Positions 42,067 through 52,791 of a DNA stretch of 64,000 bases are shown here, in pieces. Every line of letters starts with the position of its first letter. Within the stretch, counting starts at the first letter, position 1. The stretch is taken from contig PJFC01000001.1 of the NCBI GenBank assembly GCA_003574885.1, positions 682,001 to 746,000 of the forward strand, read 5' to 3'. This DNA is from Geobacter sp. (GTDB taxonomy: Bacteria > Desulfobacterota > Desulfuromonadia > Geobacterales > Geobacteraceae). The notes below the pieces were generated by a model, which had not been told where the DNA came from, did not search any database, and saw only the letters and a program-made list of their open reading frames with translations. A program made the position numbers and the translations under genes.

Positions 42067-43524
42067 ATGGAACTTTATGAACTGACCATACACGAGCTGC
42101 ATGAAAAGCTGAAGCGGAAGGAGGTCTCCTCTGTGGAGGCGACGCAGGCGCTCCTTGCCCGGATCGAGGCCACCGAACCGAAGGTCGGCGCCTTCATCAC
42201 CGTGACGGCCGACGAGGCACTGGCGGCCGCCGGAGAGGCGGACAAACGGATCGCCGCTGGGACCATGGACGTTCTCACCGGCATTCCCGTAGCGCTGAAG
42301 GATATCTTCCTCACCAAAGGGGTGAAGACTACCTGCGGTTCGAAGATCCTCGCCAACTTCGTTCCCCCCTACGACGCAACGAGCTGGGAAAGGCTCCGGG
42401 AGCGAGGGGCCGTGCTCGTGGGGAAGCTGAACCAGGACGAGTTCGCCATGGGTTCCTCCTGCGAGTCGAGTGCCTATGGCTCCACCAAAAATCCGTGGGA
42501 CCTGGCCTGTATCCCCGGTGGCTCCTCCGGCGGTTCTGCCGCGGCCATCGCCGCCCGGCAGGCGACGGCGACGCTGGGTACCGACACGGGTGGCTCTATC
42601 CGCCAGCCGGCCTCCCACTGCGGCTGTGTCGGGTTGAAACCGACCTACGGCCGGGTCTCCCGCTACGGCGTCATCGCCTACGCCTCGTCCCTCGACCAGG
42701 TGGGGCCGGTGACCAGGGACGTGAGGGACGCCGCCATCATGCTCGGTGCGGTGGCGGGGCACGACCCTAAGGACTCCACCAGCGTCGACCGGCCGGTTCC
42801 CGATTACACGAAAGCTCTCGTTCCCGACGTGAAGGGGCTGACGGTGGGGCTCCCCCGGGAGTACCACATACCGGGGCTGGATGCCGACGTGAAGAAGGCC
42901 ATGGACGGCGCCATCGAGACCTACCGGCAGCTTGGCGCCGAGTTTGTCGATATCTCCCTCCCCCATACCGATTACGCCGTAGCGACCTATTACCTCATCG
43001 CCACCGCCGAGGCGAGCTCCAACCTAGCCCGCTACGACGGGGTCCGCTTCGGCCACCGCACCGCCGAGGCGGGAGGGCTCATGGAGATGTACGTGAAAAG
43101 CCGCTCCGAAGGGTTCGGTGCCGAGGTGAAGCGACGGGTCATGCTCGGCACCTACGCCCTGTCGTCGGGCTACTACGATGCCTATTACCTGAAAGCCCAG
43201 AAGGTCCGCACTCTCATCATGCACGACTTCCTCAAGGCGTTCGAGACGGTGGACGTCATCCTCACTCCCGTCGCGCCGACCCCCGCCTTCCGGATCGGTG
43301 AGAAGGTAAACGATCCGCTCCAGATGTACCTCTCGGACATCTTCACCATCCCGGTCAATCTGGCGGGGACCTGCGCCGTCTCCGTTCCGGCAGGACTCAG
43401 CAAGTCAGGGCTCCCCATCGGTCTCCAGCTCGTTGGCAAGCCCTTCGGTGAGGAGAGCATCATCAAGGCGGCGTACTCTTTTGAGCAGGCGACTGAGTGG
43501 CATAAGCAGAAAGCGGTACTGTGA
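42067..43524 (+). CDS. gatA: Asp-tRNA(Asn)/Glu-tRNA(Gln) amidotransferase subunit A
   Basis: 485 residues from ATG 42067; a TTG three bases earlier is an alternative. The amidase signature is complete: catalytic Lys in VALKDIF (near residue 77), the Ser cis-Ser in [10 protein letters not shown] (near 152-156) and the nucleophile Ser in [11 protein letters not shown] (near 176). GatA releases ammonia from glutamine (or asparagine) for GatB. GGAG lies nine bases before the ATG, directly after repeat element C. Confidence 0.97.
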   Translation: MELYELTIHELHEKLKRKEVSSVEATQALLARIEATEPKVGAFITVTADEALAAAGEADKRIAAGTMDVLTGIPVALKDIFLTKGVKTTCGSKILANFVPPYDATSWERLRERGAVLVGKLNQDEFAMGSSCESSAYGSTKNPWDLACIPGGSSGGSAAAIAARQATATLGTDTGGSIRQPASHCGCVGLKPTYGRVSRYGVIAYASSLDQVGPVTRDVRDAAIMLGAVAGHDPKDSTSVDRPVPDYTKALVPDVKGLTVGLPREYHIPGLDADVKKAMDGAIETYRQLGAEFVDISLPHTDYAVATYYLIATAEASSNLARYDGVRFGHRTAEAGGLMEMYVKSRSEGFGAEVKRRVMLGTYALSSGYYDAYYLKAQKVRTLIMHDFLKAFETVDVILTPVAPTPAFRIGEKVNDPLQMYLSDIFTIPVNLAGTCAVSVPAGLSKSGLPIGLQLVGKPFGEESIIKAAYSFEQATEWHKQKAVL

Positions 43525-43552
43525 TATTGAAGCATAATTAAGTAACCGGGTG

Positions 43553-43676
43553 CGGATTTTCCGATGATCTCTCCGCTTTCCGAGTCCTCCTACGGAGGCG
43601 TAGCGCCCAAACTTCGGGTGTAAACAGCGCTACGCCGCACACGGGGAGGGCGAAGGGGGGGGAGAGGGCGGAAAAG
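43553..43676 (+). repeat. Dispersed intergenic repeat, family 2, copy 1
   Basis: Matches 59821-59940 in the same orientation. The shared core has ACGGAGGCGTAG, CCCAAAC, TAAACAGCGCTACGCCGCACACG and AGGGC..GAAG words. GGCGTAGCG and CGCTACGCC form a perfect 9 bp internal stem. Outer ends TTTTCCG and CGGAAAA are inverted. No coding capacity. Confidence 0.75.
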
Positions 43677-43696
43677 CCACACTCGCCGGAGGATAG

Positions 43697-45136
43697 ATGA
43701 AATACCAAGCCGTCATCGGTCTCGAAGTCCACGTCCAGCTTCTCACCAACAGCAAGATCTTCTGCGGCTGCTCGACAAAATTCGGCGCTGCCCCCAACTC
43801 CCAGACCTGCCCGGTCTGCCTGGGGCTTCCCGGCGCGTTGCCGGTGCTTAACAAGCAGGTGGTGGAATACGCCATCCGGGCGGGGCTCGCCACGAACCAC
43901 TCCATAGCCCCCCGGAGCGTCTTCGCCCGGAAGAACTACTTCTACCCCGACCTTCCCAAGGGGTACCAGATCAGCCAGTACGAGCTCCCCATCTGCATCA
44001 ACGGCCACCTGGACATCGAGGTGGAGGGTGAGGCGAAACGGATCGGCATCACCCGCATCCACATGGAAGAGGACGCGGGGAAGCTGGTCCATGCGGACGT
44101 TCCCGGCGTGGGTGACGACTCCTGCGTGGACTTGAACCGGGCCTGCACGCCGCTCCTGGAGGTGGTCTCCGAGCCGGACCTGCGGAGCGCCGACGAGGCG
44201 GTGGCCTACCTGAAGAAGCTCCACCAGATCGTGGTCTATCTGGGTATCTGCGACGGCAACATGGAGGAGGGGAGCTTCCGCTGCGATGCCAACGTCTCCG
44301 TGATGCCGGTGGGGTCAGACACCTTCGGCACCCGGGCAGAGATCAAGAACGTCAACTCCTTCAAGTTCGTGAAGCAGGCGATCGAGTACGAGATCGAGCG
44401 CCAGATCGAACTGATCGAGGATGGGGGAAAGGTTGTGCAGGAGACGCGGCTGTTCGACCCGAACAGCGGCACCACCCGCTCCATGAGGGGGAAGGAGGAG
44501 GCCCACGACTACCGCTATTTCCCCGATCCGGACCTAGTGCCGCTGGTCATCTCCGACGACTGGGTGGAGGACGTCCGCCTCTCTCTCCCGGAGCTCCCCG
44601 CCTCCCGGCTTGCGCGCTACCAGACAGAGCTGGGACTCCCTTTTTACGACGCGGAGGTACTGACCGCAACCCGCGAGCTGGCCGACTACTTCGAGGCGTG
44701 TCTTGCCCTCTATCCCCAGGCGAAGCCGGTGGCTAACTGGGTGATGGGTGAGGTGACCCGCGGTCTGAACGACAGCGGCCTTGCCATCACCGCCTGCCCG
44801 GTGACGCCGGAGCTGCTGGCCGAACTCCTAAAGCTTATCGACGCGGGGACCATCTCCAACAAGATCGCCAAGACCGTCTTCGACGAGATGTGGCAGAGCG
44901 GCAAGGCGCCGGCAGTCATCGTGGAGGAGAAGGGGCTCGTTCAGGTCTCGGACACGGGAGAAATCGAAAAGATCATCGACGAAATCCTTGCCACCAACCA
45001 GGGACAGGTGGATGAGTTCCGGGGTGGGAAGGAGAAGGTCTTCGGCTTCTTCGTCGGTCAGGTGATGCGTGCTTCCAAGGGGAAGGCGAACCCGGCAGTG
45101 GTGAATGACTTGTTGCTGAAGAAGCTCAAAGGCTGA
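43697..45136 (+). CDS. gatB: Asp-tRNA(Asn)/Glu-tRNA(Gln) amidotransferase subunit B
   Basis: 479 residues, normal for GatB. The start [15 protein letters not shown] is followed by [24 protein letters not shown] (zinc-binding Cys, residues 28-50), and [14 protein letters not shown]. The cradle domain and C-terminal helical YqeY-like tail domain (about 330-479) are complete. GatB binds the misacylated tRNA and transfers ammonia. Its ribosome-binding site GGAGGA sits at the end of a family 2 repeat, so the gatA-gatB gap (172 bases) separates the operon physically, though not necessarily in transcription. Confidence 0.97.
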   Translation: MKYQAVIGLEVHVQLLTNSKIFCGCSTKFGAAPNSQTCPVCLGLPGALPVLNKQVVEYAIRAGLATNHSIAPRSVFARKNYFYPDLPKGYQISQYELPICINGHLDIEVEGEAKRIGITRIHMEEDAGKLVHADVPGVGDDSCVDLNRACTPLLEVVSEPDLRSADEAVAYLKKLHQIVVYLGICDGNMEEGSFRCDANVSVMPVGSDTFGTRAEIKNVNSFKFVKQAIEYEIERQIELIEDGGKVVQETRLFDPNSGTTRSMRGKEEAHDYRYFPDPDLVPLVISDDWVEDVRLSLPELPASRLARYQTELGLPFYDAEVLTATRELADYFEACLALYPQAKPVANWVMGEVTRGLNDSGLAITACPVTPELLAELLKLIDAGTISNKIAKTVFDEMWQSGKAPAVIVEEKGLVQVSDTGEIEKIIDEILATNQGQVDEFRGGKEKVFGFFVGQVMRASKGKANPAVVNDLLLKKLKG

Positions 45137-45145
45137 AGGGAAACC

Positions 45146-45300
45146 CCGCCACAGAGGCACAGAGATACGGAGAAAGGCACAATCTATTTTACAGGGATAT
45201 ACAGGTGAACAGGATTAAAACCTCTCTTCGAATGGTATCGAAGAATGATTTTCCTTGTTAATCCTGGTTTTTCTCGGTGTCTCCGTGGCTCTGTGGCAGA
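45146..45300 (+). repeat. Nested inverted repeat element D (8 bp CACAGAG units) between gatB and mtnA
   Basis: Left arm: CCACAGAG, GCACAGAG, ATACGGAG, at exact 8-base steps (45149-45172). Right arm: CTCGGTGT, CTCCGTGG, CTCTGTGG at 45273, 45281 and 45289. Inside are ACAGG words at 45191, 45201 and 45209 and an inverse TTAATCCTGG at 45259. Closely related to element F. Confidence 0.85.
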
Positions 45301-45315
45301 TTTTAAGAGGTTATT

Positions 45316-46356
45316 ATGTCCTTTAGAACGATCGAATGGCGCGACGACAAGGTGGTGATGATTGACCAGACCCGGCTTCCCGGTGAAGAGGTGTACAACG
45401 AGTACAGCGACTTCAAGGGGGTGGCGGAGGCGATCCGGGGGATGATTATCCGCGGCGCCCCTGCCATCGGCGTAGCGGCGGCAATGGGAGTCGCCCTGGG
45501 GAGCAGGGAGATCATCGCTGACACCCACGAGTCGTTCTACCAGCAGCTCAACAATGTCTGCAATGTCCTTGCCCGCACCCGCCCGACGGCGGTCAACCTA
45601 TTCTGGGCCATCGAGCGAATGAAGCGAGTAGCCGAGGCGCATCGCGACAAGGACCTGAACAGCATCCGTGCCATGCTCAAGGCCGAGGCGATCAGCATCG
45701 AGCAGGAAGACCTGCAGATCTGCCGGGCCATCGGCAGAAACGGTGCAGCGCTCATAAAAGAGGGGGCTACCATCCTTACCCACTGCAATGCCGGCGGTCT
45801 GGCCACGGCCGGCTACGGCACCGCCCTCGGGGTGGTCCGCGCCGCCCATGAGGCGGGGAAGAATATCCAGGTCTTTGCCGACGAGACTCGCCCCTGGCTC
45901 CAGGGGGCGCGCCTGACCGCATGGGAACTGATGAAGGACCGCATTCCCGTAACCCTCATTTCCGACAACATGGCCGGTTTTTTCATGAAGAAAGGTGAGA
46001 TTACCTGCTGCGTGGTGGGTGCCGACCGGATCGCTGCCAACGGCGATACCGCCAACAAGATCGGCACCTACAGCGTTGCGGTCCTGGCCAGGGAAAACGG
46101 AGTCCCCTTTTACGTGGCGGCCCCCATCTCAACCCTGGACCTGACCCTTGCCAACGGCGACGCCATACCCATCGAGGAGCGCAATGCATGTGAGGTGACC
46201 CATCTCCAGGGAGTCCCCGTGGCACCGGAGGGGGTGAGGGTCCGGAACCCCGCCTTCGACGTCACCCCCGCCAGATACATCACCGGCATCATCACCGAAA
46301 AGGGGGTCGTGCGGGGTGATTACGAGCGGGAACTGAAGCGGCTGGTGGGGCAATGA
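45316..46356 (+). CDS. mtnA: S-methyl-5-thioribose-1-phosphate isomerase
   Basis: 346 residues of the eIF-2B-like MtnA family. Motifs visible: [13 protein letters not shown] (near residue 50), the catalytic Cys in [18 protein letters not shown] (near 160) and the Asp in [20 protein letters not shown] (near 238). It converts methylthioribose-1-phosphate to methylthioribulose-1-phosphate in methionine salvage. Its stop overlaps the glnE start by four bases (ATGA), giving translational coupling to a nitrogen-regulation gene; no other salvage gene is adjacent. Confidence 0.95.
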   Translation: MSFRTIEWRDDKVVMIDQTRLPGEEVYNEYSDFKGVAEAIRGMIIRGAPAIGVAAAMGVALGSREIIADTHESFYQQLNNVCNVLARTRPTAVNLFWAIERMKRVAEAHRDKDLNSIRAMLKAEAISIEQEDLQICRAIGRNGAALIKEGATILTHCNAGGLATAGYGTALGVVRAAHEAGKNIQVFADETRPWLQGARLTAWELMKDRIPVTLISDNMAGFFMKKGEITCCVVGADRIAANGDTANKIGTYSVAVLARENGVPFYVAAPISTLDLTLANGDAIPIEERNACEVTHLQGVPVAPEGVRVRNPAFDVTPARYITGIITEKGVVRGDYERELKRLVGQ

Positions 46357-49300
46357 CCCGGAGTGCCGAGTTCGCCGCGGCTCTGGAATCCTCGCTGTCG
46401 GGAGAGCAGACGGCGGAGAAGGACCGGCAGCTTGGCGCTTTCCTGGAAAGTCACGGATTTGCCTATGGCGTCCGTTCTGCAACCAATCTGCGGCTGCTGG
46501 CAGACGTTCTTCCCCTCGATACCCTGAAATTGGCAGCAATCGCCGCAGTTGCCACGGCACTCCCCGATATGGCCCTCAACGGCCTGGAGCGGATCAGTAC
46601 CGTCGTCCTCCGCGAAGAACTCCTGACCGTCTGCAACAAAAAACAGAGGCTGATCCAGCTGATCACGATCTGCGGAGCCTCACCCTTTCTGACCAACATC
46701 ATCGTCCGCGACCCCGTCTATTTCCATCAGCTTTTCAGTGAGCGGCAGATCGACCTCCGTCGCAGTGAAACCGAAACCCTCGCCGCGCTGCATGCCCTGG
46801 CAGGGGAGACAGACGATTATCCCGCCATCTTCAGGATCCTGCGCCGCTTCAAATTTGCCGAGATCCTCCGCATCGCCGCCCGCGACCTGAACGGACTGGC
46901 CCCCCTGGAAGAGGTGACCGGCGAGCTGACCTCCCTGGCAGCAGCATCTCTCCAGGTTGCCTACGAGGTGGCCCGGCGCCGGCTTGTCGCCGAGCATGGC
47001 GTGCCGCTCATGCAGACCCCCCAGGGGGAACGGGAGGCGGATTTGACCGTTATCGGCATGGGGAAATTCGGCGGCCGGGAGCTCAATTTTTCTTCGGACA
47101 TCGACATCATCTACTTCTATTCCTCCGACAAGGGGGAAACGGCCGGCGTTCCCGACGGCCAGGGGGGGGTGAAGGGGAAGATTTCGCTTCATGCCTTCTT
47201 CGTCAAGCTGGGGGAGATGGTTTCCAAGGCGGTTTCCCAGGTAACGGAGGACGGTTTCGTGTTCCGCGTGGACATGGGGCTGCGGCCGGAGGGGAAGAGC
47301 GGCGACATGGCCTGTTCGCTCCGCTCCGCCGAGGTGTACTACGAATCGTGGGGACAGTCATGGGAGCGGGCCGCCATGCTCAAGGCCCGGCCGGTCGCCG
47401 GCTCAATCGAGCTCGGCGAACAGCTGCTGCATGCCATCGAGCCTTTTGTCTACCGCAAGTACCTGGACTACAACCTGGTGGAAGACATGATGGGAATGAA
47501 AAAGAAGATCGACGCTTCTCTCGCCCGTTCCCAGGAGGGTGAGCAGAATATCAAGCTCGGCCGTGGCGGGATCCGGGAGATCGAATTTTTCATCCAGGCC
47601 CTGCAGCTGGTCTATGCCGGCAAGAATCCGGCACTGCGCCAGAAGAACTCGCTTCAGGCGCTGACCGGACTGATGGAGGCGCGCATCATCAATGAGGATG
47701 ATTGCAACGCCCTCCGTGAGGCCTATCGCTTCCTCCGTACCGTGGAGCACCGGATCCAGGTGGTTCAGGAGCGCCAGACCCACTCACTTCCCCAGAAAGA
47801 GGAGGAGATGAGGGCTCTCGCCCGACGGTGCGGGTATATGCGCGCCAATGGACTGGAGAAGTTCCGGCAGGTGCTGGAGGAGCATCGTACCGCAGTTTCC
47901 GTCATCTACGGCGGCCTGTTCCTTTCCCGGGACGAGAAGCTGCGGGAGGAAGTCAATCCGGAGATCTATTTTTTCTTCGACCGGAATGCCGATCCGGACC
48001 TGATCAAGGATATGCTGGCGGAACGGCGCTTCGAAAGGGTCGATGCCGCGTATGACCACCTGATCCTCCTGCGGGACGGCCCACCCCGGGCCAATCTCAC
48101 CGAGCGGGCGCGGCGGCTTCTGGAAAAGATCGCCCCGCTGCTTCTCCAGGAGATCTTTGCCTCCCCCGACCCGGACATGTCGCTGACCAACCTGGAGCGG
48201 TTTCTCTGCGCCGTCGGTTCCCGCTCATCCATTTATGCCCTGCTGGCGGAGAACCGGGAGATACTCAAGCTGCTCGTCTCCCTGTTCGGCATGTCGGAAT
48301 TTCTCGCAAAGATATTTTTCAGTCATCCGGAACTGCTGGACAGCATGGTGTCCCGCTCCTATGCCACCTTCACCAAGGAGAGGGAGGAGATGGAGACCGA
48401 GCTGGCGGCTCTTCTGGAACTGGCGGAGGACTTCGAGGAGCGCCTCGACGTGCTGCGCCGTTACCGCCACGAGGAATTCCTCCGGATCGGCATGAATGAC
48501 ACCTACGGCAAGCTCGGTCAGACCGAGATCGCCACCCAGCTCACCAATCTTGCCGATGTCTGCCTGGCCGCCGCCCACCGGATAGCGCAAGGGGAGCTGG
48601 CCCGATTCGGCCGGCCGACCTGGACCGATGCCGACGGGGTGGTGCGGGAAGCGGACTTCGCGGTGGTCGGCATGGGAAAGATGGGAGGATACGAGCTCAA
48701 TTACCACTCGGACCTGGACATCATCTACATCTACGACCACCAGGGGATTACCGACGGCCAAAAGCAGCTGACCAACCACGAGTACTTTGCCAAGCTCGCC
48801 CAGAAGATCATCTCCATCCTCACCACCCAGACCCGGGAAGGGTTCGTCTACAAGATCGACACCCGGCTGCGACCGTCGGGAAATGCCGGTCCGCTGGTCA
48901 CGTCACTCGGTTCGTTCCGGGATTACCACCGGGAGGAGTCCCAGCTCTGGGAACGCCAGGCCCTCACCAAGGCACGGGTGGTGCTGGGGGGGGGACAACT
49001 CCGGAACAGTATCGCGGAGATCGTCCGGCAAACGGTGTACGGCGTCTGCGTGACCGAGGATGCCCGCCAGGAGATCCATCGCCTCCGAATGCGGATGGAA
49101 AACGAGATTGCCCGGGAGAGCGAAGGAAGTTACAACATCAAGACCGGCCGGGGGGGGATGGTGGATGTGGAGTTCATCGTCCAGTTTCTGCAGTTGCGGT
49201 ACGGCTGCAATCATTCCGGAATCCGCAGTTCGAGCACGCTGACGGCACTGAAGGGGCTGAAAGGGGAAGGGCTGCTCAGCGAGGGGGCTTTTGCCGTTCT

Positions 49301-49544
49301 TTCCCACGGCTACAAGTTTCTCCGCCGGCTGGAGAACCGCCTGCGGATCATCCATGATCACTCCATGAACGATCTCGGCGGGTCGCGGGAGTACCTGGAC
49401 AAGCTGGCCCGTCGCCTGGGCTACGATCCGAAGCTGAAGCATCCCGGAGACGCCCTCATGCACGACTACGAAGGGGTTACGGAAGAGGTGCGGCGGGTCT
49501 ATGCGACCATACTTGGAGAGGATTCGGAAGAAGCCGGCCGTTAA
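46353..49544 (+). CDS. glnE: Bifunctional glutamine synthetase adenylyltransferase/adenylyl-removing enzyme
   Basis: 1063 residues, full length for GlnE. Two nucleotidyltransferase domains are visible: [22 protein letters not shown] (near residue 232, adenylyl-removing half) and [23 protein letters not shown] (near 773, adenylylating half), each with the G-x-G-x-x-G-G..S-D-x-D pattern. PII-binding/regulatory helical parts lie between. It tunes glutamine synthetase activity with nitrogen status. It is coupled by a four-base overlap to mtnA. Confidence 0.95.
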   Translation: MTRSAEFAAALESSLSGEQTAEKDRQLGAFLESHGFAYGVRSATNLRLLADVLPLDTLKLAAIAAVATALPDMALNGLERISTVVLREELLTVCNKKQRLIQLITICGASPFLTNIIVRDPVYFHQLFSERQIDLRRSETETLAALHALAGETDDYPAIFRILRRFKFAEILRIAARDLNGLAPLEEVTGELTSLAAASLQVAYEVARRRLVAEHGVPLMQTPQGEREADLTVIGMGKFGGRELNFSSDIDIIYFYSSDKGETAGVPDGQGGVKGKISLHAFFVKLGEMVSKAVSQVTEDGFVFRVDMGLRPEGKSGDMACSLRSAEVYYESWGQSWERAAMLKARPVAGSIELGEQLLHAIEPFVYRKYLDYNLVEDMMGMKKKIDASLARSQEGEQNIKLGRGGIREIEFFIQALQLVYAGKNPALRQKNSLQALTGLMEARIINEDDCNALREAYRFLRTVEHRIQVVQERQTHSLPQKEEEMRALARRCGYMRANGLEKFRQVLEEHRTAVSVIYGGLFLSRDEKLREEVNPEIYFFFDRNADPDLIKDMLAERRFERVDAAYDHLILLRDGPPRANLTERARRLLEKIAPLLLQEIFASPDPDMSLTNLERFLCAVGSRSSIYALLAENREILKLLVSLFGMSEFLAKIFFSHPELLDSMVSRSYATFTKEREEMETELAALLELAEDFEERLDVLRRYRHEEFLRIGMNDTYGKLGQTEIATQLTNLADVCLAAAHRIAQGELARFGRPTWTDADGVVREADFAVVGMGKMGGYELNYHSDLDIIYIYDHQGITDGQKQLTNHEYFAKLAQKIISILTTQTREGFVYKIDTRLRPSGNAGPLVTSLGSFRDYHREESQLWERQALTKARVVLGGGQLRNSIAEIVRQTVYGVCVTEDARQEIHRLRMRMENEIARESEGSYNIKTGRGGMVDVEFIVQFLQLRYGCNHSGIRSSSTLTALKGLKGEGLLSEGAFAVLSHGYKFLRRLENRLRIIHDHSMNDLGGSREYLDKLARRLGYDPKLKHPGDALMHDYEGVTEEVRRVYATILGEDSEEAGR

Positions 49545-49762
49545 AGGCTATTGGTGGAATTTAATAGCTTAGAGGGCCGGGAGAGGGAGGGACAACCCCG
49601 GCATCTGCAACGAATATCATCTCTTCATTGTCCCGCAAGAAACTTCGCCTCAAGCGCCCCTGCTTCCCCACGTCTGTTCACCATTGCTCACCTTATACCG
49701 ACAGTTCTATTAACGAAGGCGCAGAATTGCTAAAAACGGGTCTCTTCGCTCCATCTTGCTTG

Positions 49763-50401
49763 CTATAGCCTTGGGTCGTGATCTTTTTTTGCGTCGTTGC
49801 GTATAAAGTTGCTGTTGCTAGGGAACCTGCGGGAACGGAGTCGGCCGGGAAAGACCAGGTCGAGGAACTGCTTCAAAATGGCGGCGGTGAGCCCCCAGAT
49901 TTCATCGTTGCCGAAGGTATAGAAATGGACCGGATGCTGGCGCCCTTTCCAGTTCCAATCCTCGGTCCGGAAGATATCCGGCCTGAGCAGGTGGGAGAGA
50001 GGGACTTCCAGTACCCTTTCGATCTCCCAGTCGTTGATCCTGAGGGGGTAATCGGCAGGGTAGATGCCGACGCAGGGGGTGACCAGGTAATTGTGGATGG
50101 AATAGAAATCGTCCAGCACCCCCAGTATCTCCACGTCGTCCGGTTCGATTCCCACCTCTTCCCAGGTTTCCCGCAGGGCGGTCTGGATGAGGTCCGTGTC
50201 GTCAGGTTCGGCTCTGCCGCCGGGAAAGGATATCTCTCCCCGGTGATGGTTGAGGTGTTCGGTCCGCTTGGTGAGGAGGATGTGGTATTCCCCCTGTTTG
50301 GGGAAGAGAGGGATGAGCACCGCCGCCGGCACCGGCCCAGGCTCCATAATAACCCGGACATGGGCAGCCAGGGCGGTCTTTATGCGTTCTTTCAAGTCCA
50401 T
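49763..50401 (-). CDS. NUDIX hydrolase, probable CoA pyrophosphatase
   Basis: 212 residues. The NUDIX box is complete: GGRAEPDDTDLIQTALRETWEEVG (near residues 62-85; pattern G-x5-E-x7-R-E-x2-E-E-x-G). The preceding HRGEISFPGG and following LGVLDDFYS/LVTPCVG are the UPF0035/CoAse signature seen in NudL-type CoA pyrophosphatases, which cleave CoA to adenosine-3',5'-bisphosphate and phosphopantetheine. The ribosome-binding site is weak. It is the last of a leftward group that starts upstream with htpX; about 70 bases of repeat element E separate it from rpe. Confidence 0.85.
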   Translation of the reverse strand: MDLKERIKTALAAHVRVIMEPGPVPAAVLIPLFPKQGEYHILLTKRTEHLNHHRGEISFPGGRAEPDDTDLIQTALRETWEEVGIEPDDVEILGVLDDFYSIHNYLVTPCVGIYPADYPLRINDWEIERVLEVPLSHLLRPDIFRTEDWNWKGRQHPVHFYTFGNDEIWGLTAAILKQFLDLVFPGRLRSRRFPSNSNFIRNDAKKDHDPRL

Positions 50402-50407
50402 AAGAAC

Positions 50408-50470
50408 TTCAATTCTGAATTTTGAGTTTTGGATTGTAATTCAACATTTATAACTCAGAACTCAAAACTG
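50408..50470 (+). repeat. Inverted short-unit repeat element E (7 bp units) between the NUDIX gene and rpe
   Basis: On the plus strand CTGA, TTGA, TTGG lie at 50415, 50422 and 50429 (7-base steps); the other arm has CTCAGAA (50454-50460) and CTCAAAA (50461-50467). The arms are inverted: both read AACTCAA/AACTCAG outward. The spacer is AT-rich. Confidence 0.75.
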
Positions 50471-50473
50471 CCT

Positions 50474-51139
50474 TTACAGTACCGGTTCTTTCGCCCGCCG
50501 CTTCAGTTCCGCGATGGTGGCTGCGTAGTCTGAGCTGCCGAAAACGGCGCTCCCCGCCACGAACACGTCGGCGCCGGCGTGGGAGATGTGGTCGATGTTG
50601 TCGGTCTTGACCCCTCCATCTACCTCCAGTTCCGTCTCCAACCCGCGCTTGTCGAGCATTCCCCGCAGGGCGTGGATCTTGGGGAGGCAGGCCTCGATGA
50701 ACGACTGGCCGCCAAACCCCGGGTTGACGGTCATGAGCAGAACCAGGTCGAGATCGTCCAGGATATACTCCAGGACGTTGAGGGGGGTTGCCGGGTTGAG
50801 GGAGACGCCGGCCTTCTTGCCGAACGACTTGATGAGCTGAACTGTCCGGTGAAGATGGTGGGTCGCTTCGGCATGGACCACGATGATGTCGGACCCGGCT
50901 TTGGCGAAGTCGGGGATGTAGCGGTCGGGGTTCTCGATCATCAGGTGGACGTCCAGAGGAAGGTCGGTCACCCGCCTCACTGCCTCCACCACTAGGGGGC
51001 CGATAGTTATGTTGGGGACGAAATGGCCATCCATGACATCCACGTGAATATAGTCGGCACCGGCTGCCGCCACGGCACGCACCTCATCGCCGAGGCGGGC
51101 GAAGTCGGCGGAAAGGATGGAAGGGGCGATCTTTTTCAT
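50474..51139 (-). CDS. rpe: Ribulose-phosphate 3-epimerase
   Basis: 221 residues from ATG 51139 (GGAGG upstream); the frame to 51172 is not used. TIM-barrel motifs match Rpe: [16 protein letters not shown] (residues 4-19), [16 protein letters not shown] (near 33-48), [11 protein letters not shown], and [13 protein letters not shown], with the Asp in [10 protein letters not shown]. It interconverts ribulose-5-P and xylulose-5-P in the pentose phosphate pathway. It follows rsmB across repeat element F. Confidence 0.97.
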   Translation of the reverse strand: MKKIAPSILSADFARLGDEVRAVAAAGADYIHVDVMDGHFVPNITIGPLVVEAVRRVTDLPLDVHLMIENPDRYIPDFAKAGSDIIVVHAEATHHLHRTVQLIKSFGKKAGVSLNPATPLNVLEYILDDLDLVLLMTVNPGFGGQSFIEACLPKIHALRGMLDKRGLETELEVDGGVKTDNIDHISHAGADVFVAGSAVFGSSDYAATIAELKRRAKEPVL

Positions 51140-51158
51140 GTACAACCTCCAGAATACT

Positions 51159-51327
51159 CGCCACAGAGGCACAGAGACAAGGAGAAAAAATCAGCAAAAA
51201 TATCCGTCCCGAGATTACCCATATTTTCACATAATGCAGTTATAAGATTTGCAGTCTGTAGTAATCGGTGGAACTTGCGGATTGATCCCCGCGGGTTTTC
51301 TCTGTGTCTCTGTGCCTCTGTGGCGGG
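51159..51327 (+). repeat. Inverted repeat element F (8 bp CACAGAG units) between rpe and rsmB
   Basis: Left arm: CCACAGAG, GCACAGAG, ACAAGGAG at exact 8-base steps (51161-51184). Right arm: CTCTGTGT, CTCTGTGC, CTCTGTGG at 51300, 51308 and 51316. The two arms are near-perfect inverted copies over about 27 bases with a 110-base spacer of unrelated sequence. Its arm words are shared with element D. Confidence 0.9.
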
Positions 51328-51330
51328 TTT

Positions 51331-52674
51331 TTATATTTTCCTGAGCCGGGCGGCGAAGAAGCCGTCCATGCCGTGCCGGTGGGGCCAGCTCCTGAAGTAC
51401 CCCTCTTCGGTGAACAGTTCCCGGTGGTCAGGGAAGAGTTCCCGCAAATCTTCTAGCACAAATCCGCTCTGTTCGGAAAGAAAATCCTCGATTACCGCTT
51501 CGTTTTCCTCCCGGTCGGTGGTGCAGACCCCGTAGAGGATGGTCCCACCTGCCGGGAGGATCCGGGCGGCATTGCGGAGGATCGTCCGCTGGGTCCGGGC
51601 GAGGGCGGTGATGTCGGCAGGGCTTTTCCACCACTTTCCCTCCGGATTGCGGCGGATGACGCCGAGGCCGGAGCAGGGGGCATCCACCAGGATGCGGTCG
51701 AACCGCTCCCCTGCCAGTGGGGTCGGGGGTTTGGTCGCATCGATAGAGCTTGTGGTAATGGTGTTTATGCCGAGGCGTCTGGCGGTTTCCTCGACCAGGC
51801 GGAGCTTGCGGGCGCCGATATCGCTGGCGAGCACTGTGCCACTGTTTCCCATGAGCTGGGCCAGATAGGTTGTCTTCCCCCCGGGGGCTGCACAGAGGTC
51901 AAGGATGCGCTCTCCCGGCGCCGGGCTCAGGAAAATGGCCGCCAGCTGGGACGATTCATCCTGAACGGTGAAGAGCCCCTCCCGAAAACCGGCCAGCCTC
52001 CCGATTGCTACCGGACTGACGATCCGCAGCCCGTCGGGTGAATAGCGGCAGGGGGTGGTGTCGGCGCCTTCGTCCGCGAGACGGGCTTGCAGCTCGTCTC
52101 GGGTTGCCCGGAGGGTGTTGACGCGGATGGTGAGGGGAGCCGGTTCGACCATGGTCCGGGCAAGGGATTCAGCTTCCTCCATCCCCAGCTGTTCCAGCCA
52201 GCGGGCGGTGAGCCACGCCGGTTCGGACCAGGCGGCTGCCAGGTAGGCAGCAGGTTTGTTCACGGGATCGGGAAAGCGGATATTCTGCCGTTCCCGATCG
52301 GTCTGGCGCAGGACGGCGTTGATGAAACCGCTGGCACGGGGTGCCAGGGTCTTGGCCAGTTCCACGGTGGCGTGGACTGCCGCGGCAGTCGGAACCCGGT
52401 CCAGGTAGAGGAGCTGGTAGATGCCGAGGCGGAGCAGGATGTGGACGGAACGCTCCAGACGGCCGGTCTTCTGGCTGGCGAACTGGTCGATGACATGATC
52501 GAGGGTCCCCTGTCGCCGGAGCACGCCGTAGACAAGTTCGGTCAGGAGCCCCCGGTCCGGACCCTGCAACGTACCGTGGGTCAGTTCATGGTCGAGGAGG
52601 ATGTCGGCGTAGGAACGCTCCTTTTCGATGCGAAGGAGGATTTCGAAGGCGGCGCTGCGCGAAGTGGTGGTCAA
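51331..52674 (-). CDS. rsmB: 16S rRNA m5C967 methyltransferase
   Basis: 447 residues from a TTG start at 52674 with GAGGAG five bases upstream. The N-terminal NusB-like domain (1-135) is followed by the Fmu/Sun methyltransferase domain: SAM motif I in ILDLCAAPGGKTTYLAQ (near residue 253), the two catalytic Cys in VDAPCSGLGVIRRNPEGKW (PC motif) and in the TILYGVCTTDREEN (TC-like) segment. It methylates C967 of 16S rRNA. It sits downstream of htpX in a leftward group. The reading frame ends beside repeat element F. Confidence 0.95.
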   Translation of the reverse strand: MTTTSRSAAFEILLRIEKERSYADILLDHELTHGTLQGPDRGLLTELVYGVLRRQGTLDHVIDQFASQKTGRLERSVHILLRLGIYQLLYLDRVPTAAAVHATVELAKTLAPRASGFINAVLRQTDRERQNIRFPDPVNKPAAYLAAAWSEPAWLTARWLEQLGMEEAESLARTMVEPAPLTIRVNTLRATRDELQARLADEGADTTPCRYSPDGLRIVSPVAIGRLAGFREGLFTVQDESSQLAAIFLSPAPGERILDLCAAPGGKTTYLAQLMGNSGTVLASDIGARKLRLVEETARRLGINTITTSSIDATKPPTPLAGERFDRILVDAPCSGLGVIRRNPEGKWWKSPADITALARTQRTILRNAARILPAGGTILYGVCTTDREENEAVIEDFLSEQSGFVLEDLRELFPDHRELFTEEGYFRSWPHRHGMDGFFAARLRKI

Positions 52675-52688
52675 GTTAACTCCTCAGT

Positions 52689-52780
52689 GCGGAAGATTGG
52701 AAGTAGGGAAGGTGGGAAGAAAAGAGCGCGGAGCGGAAAGGTGACAGGCAGACTTCCGCAGTTCCGCGCTTCGAACTTCT
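52689..52780 (+). repeat. Inverted short-unit repeat element G (8 bp units) between htpX and rsmB
   Basis: Left arm: GGAAG at 52691, 52699, 52707 and 52715 (exact 8-base steps). Right arm: TTCC/TTCG words at 52754, 52762, 52770 and about 52777, inverted. It is the only intergenic DNA between rsmB and htpX besides their start/stop sequences. Confidence 0.8.
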
Positions 52781-52791
52781 GGGGTAAGTTG

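Noticed and set aside
33141-52780. CRISPR array
   Set aside because: Units are only 6-8 bases, degenerate and arranged in inverted arms; there are no spacers of uniform length and no cas genes.
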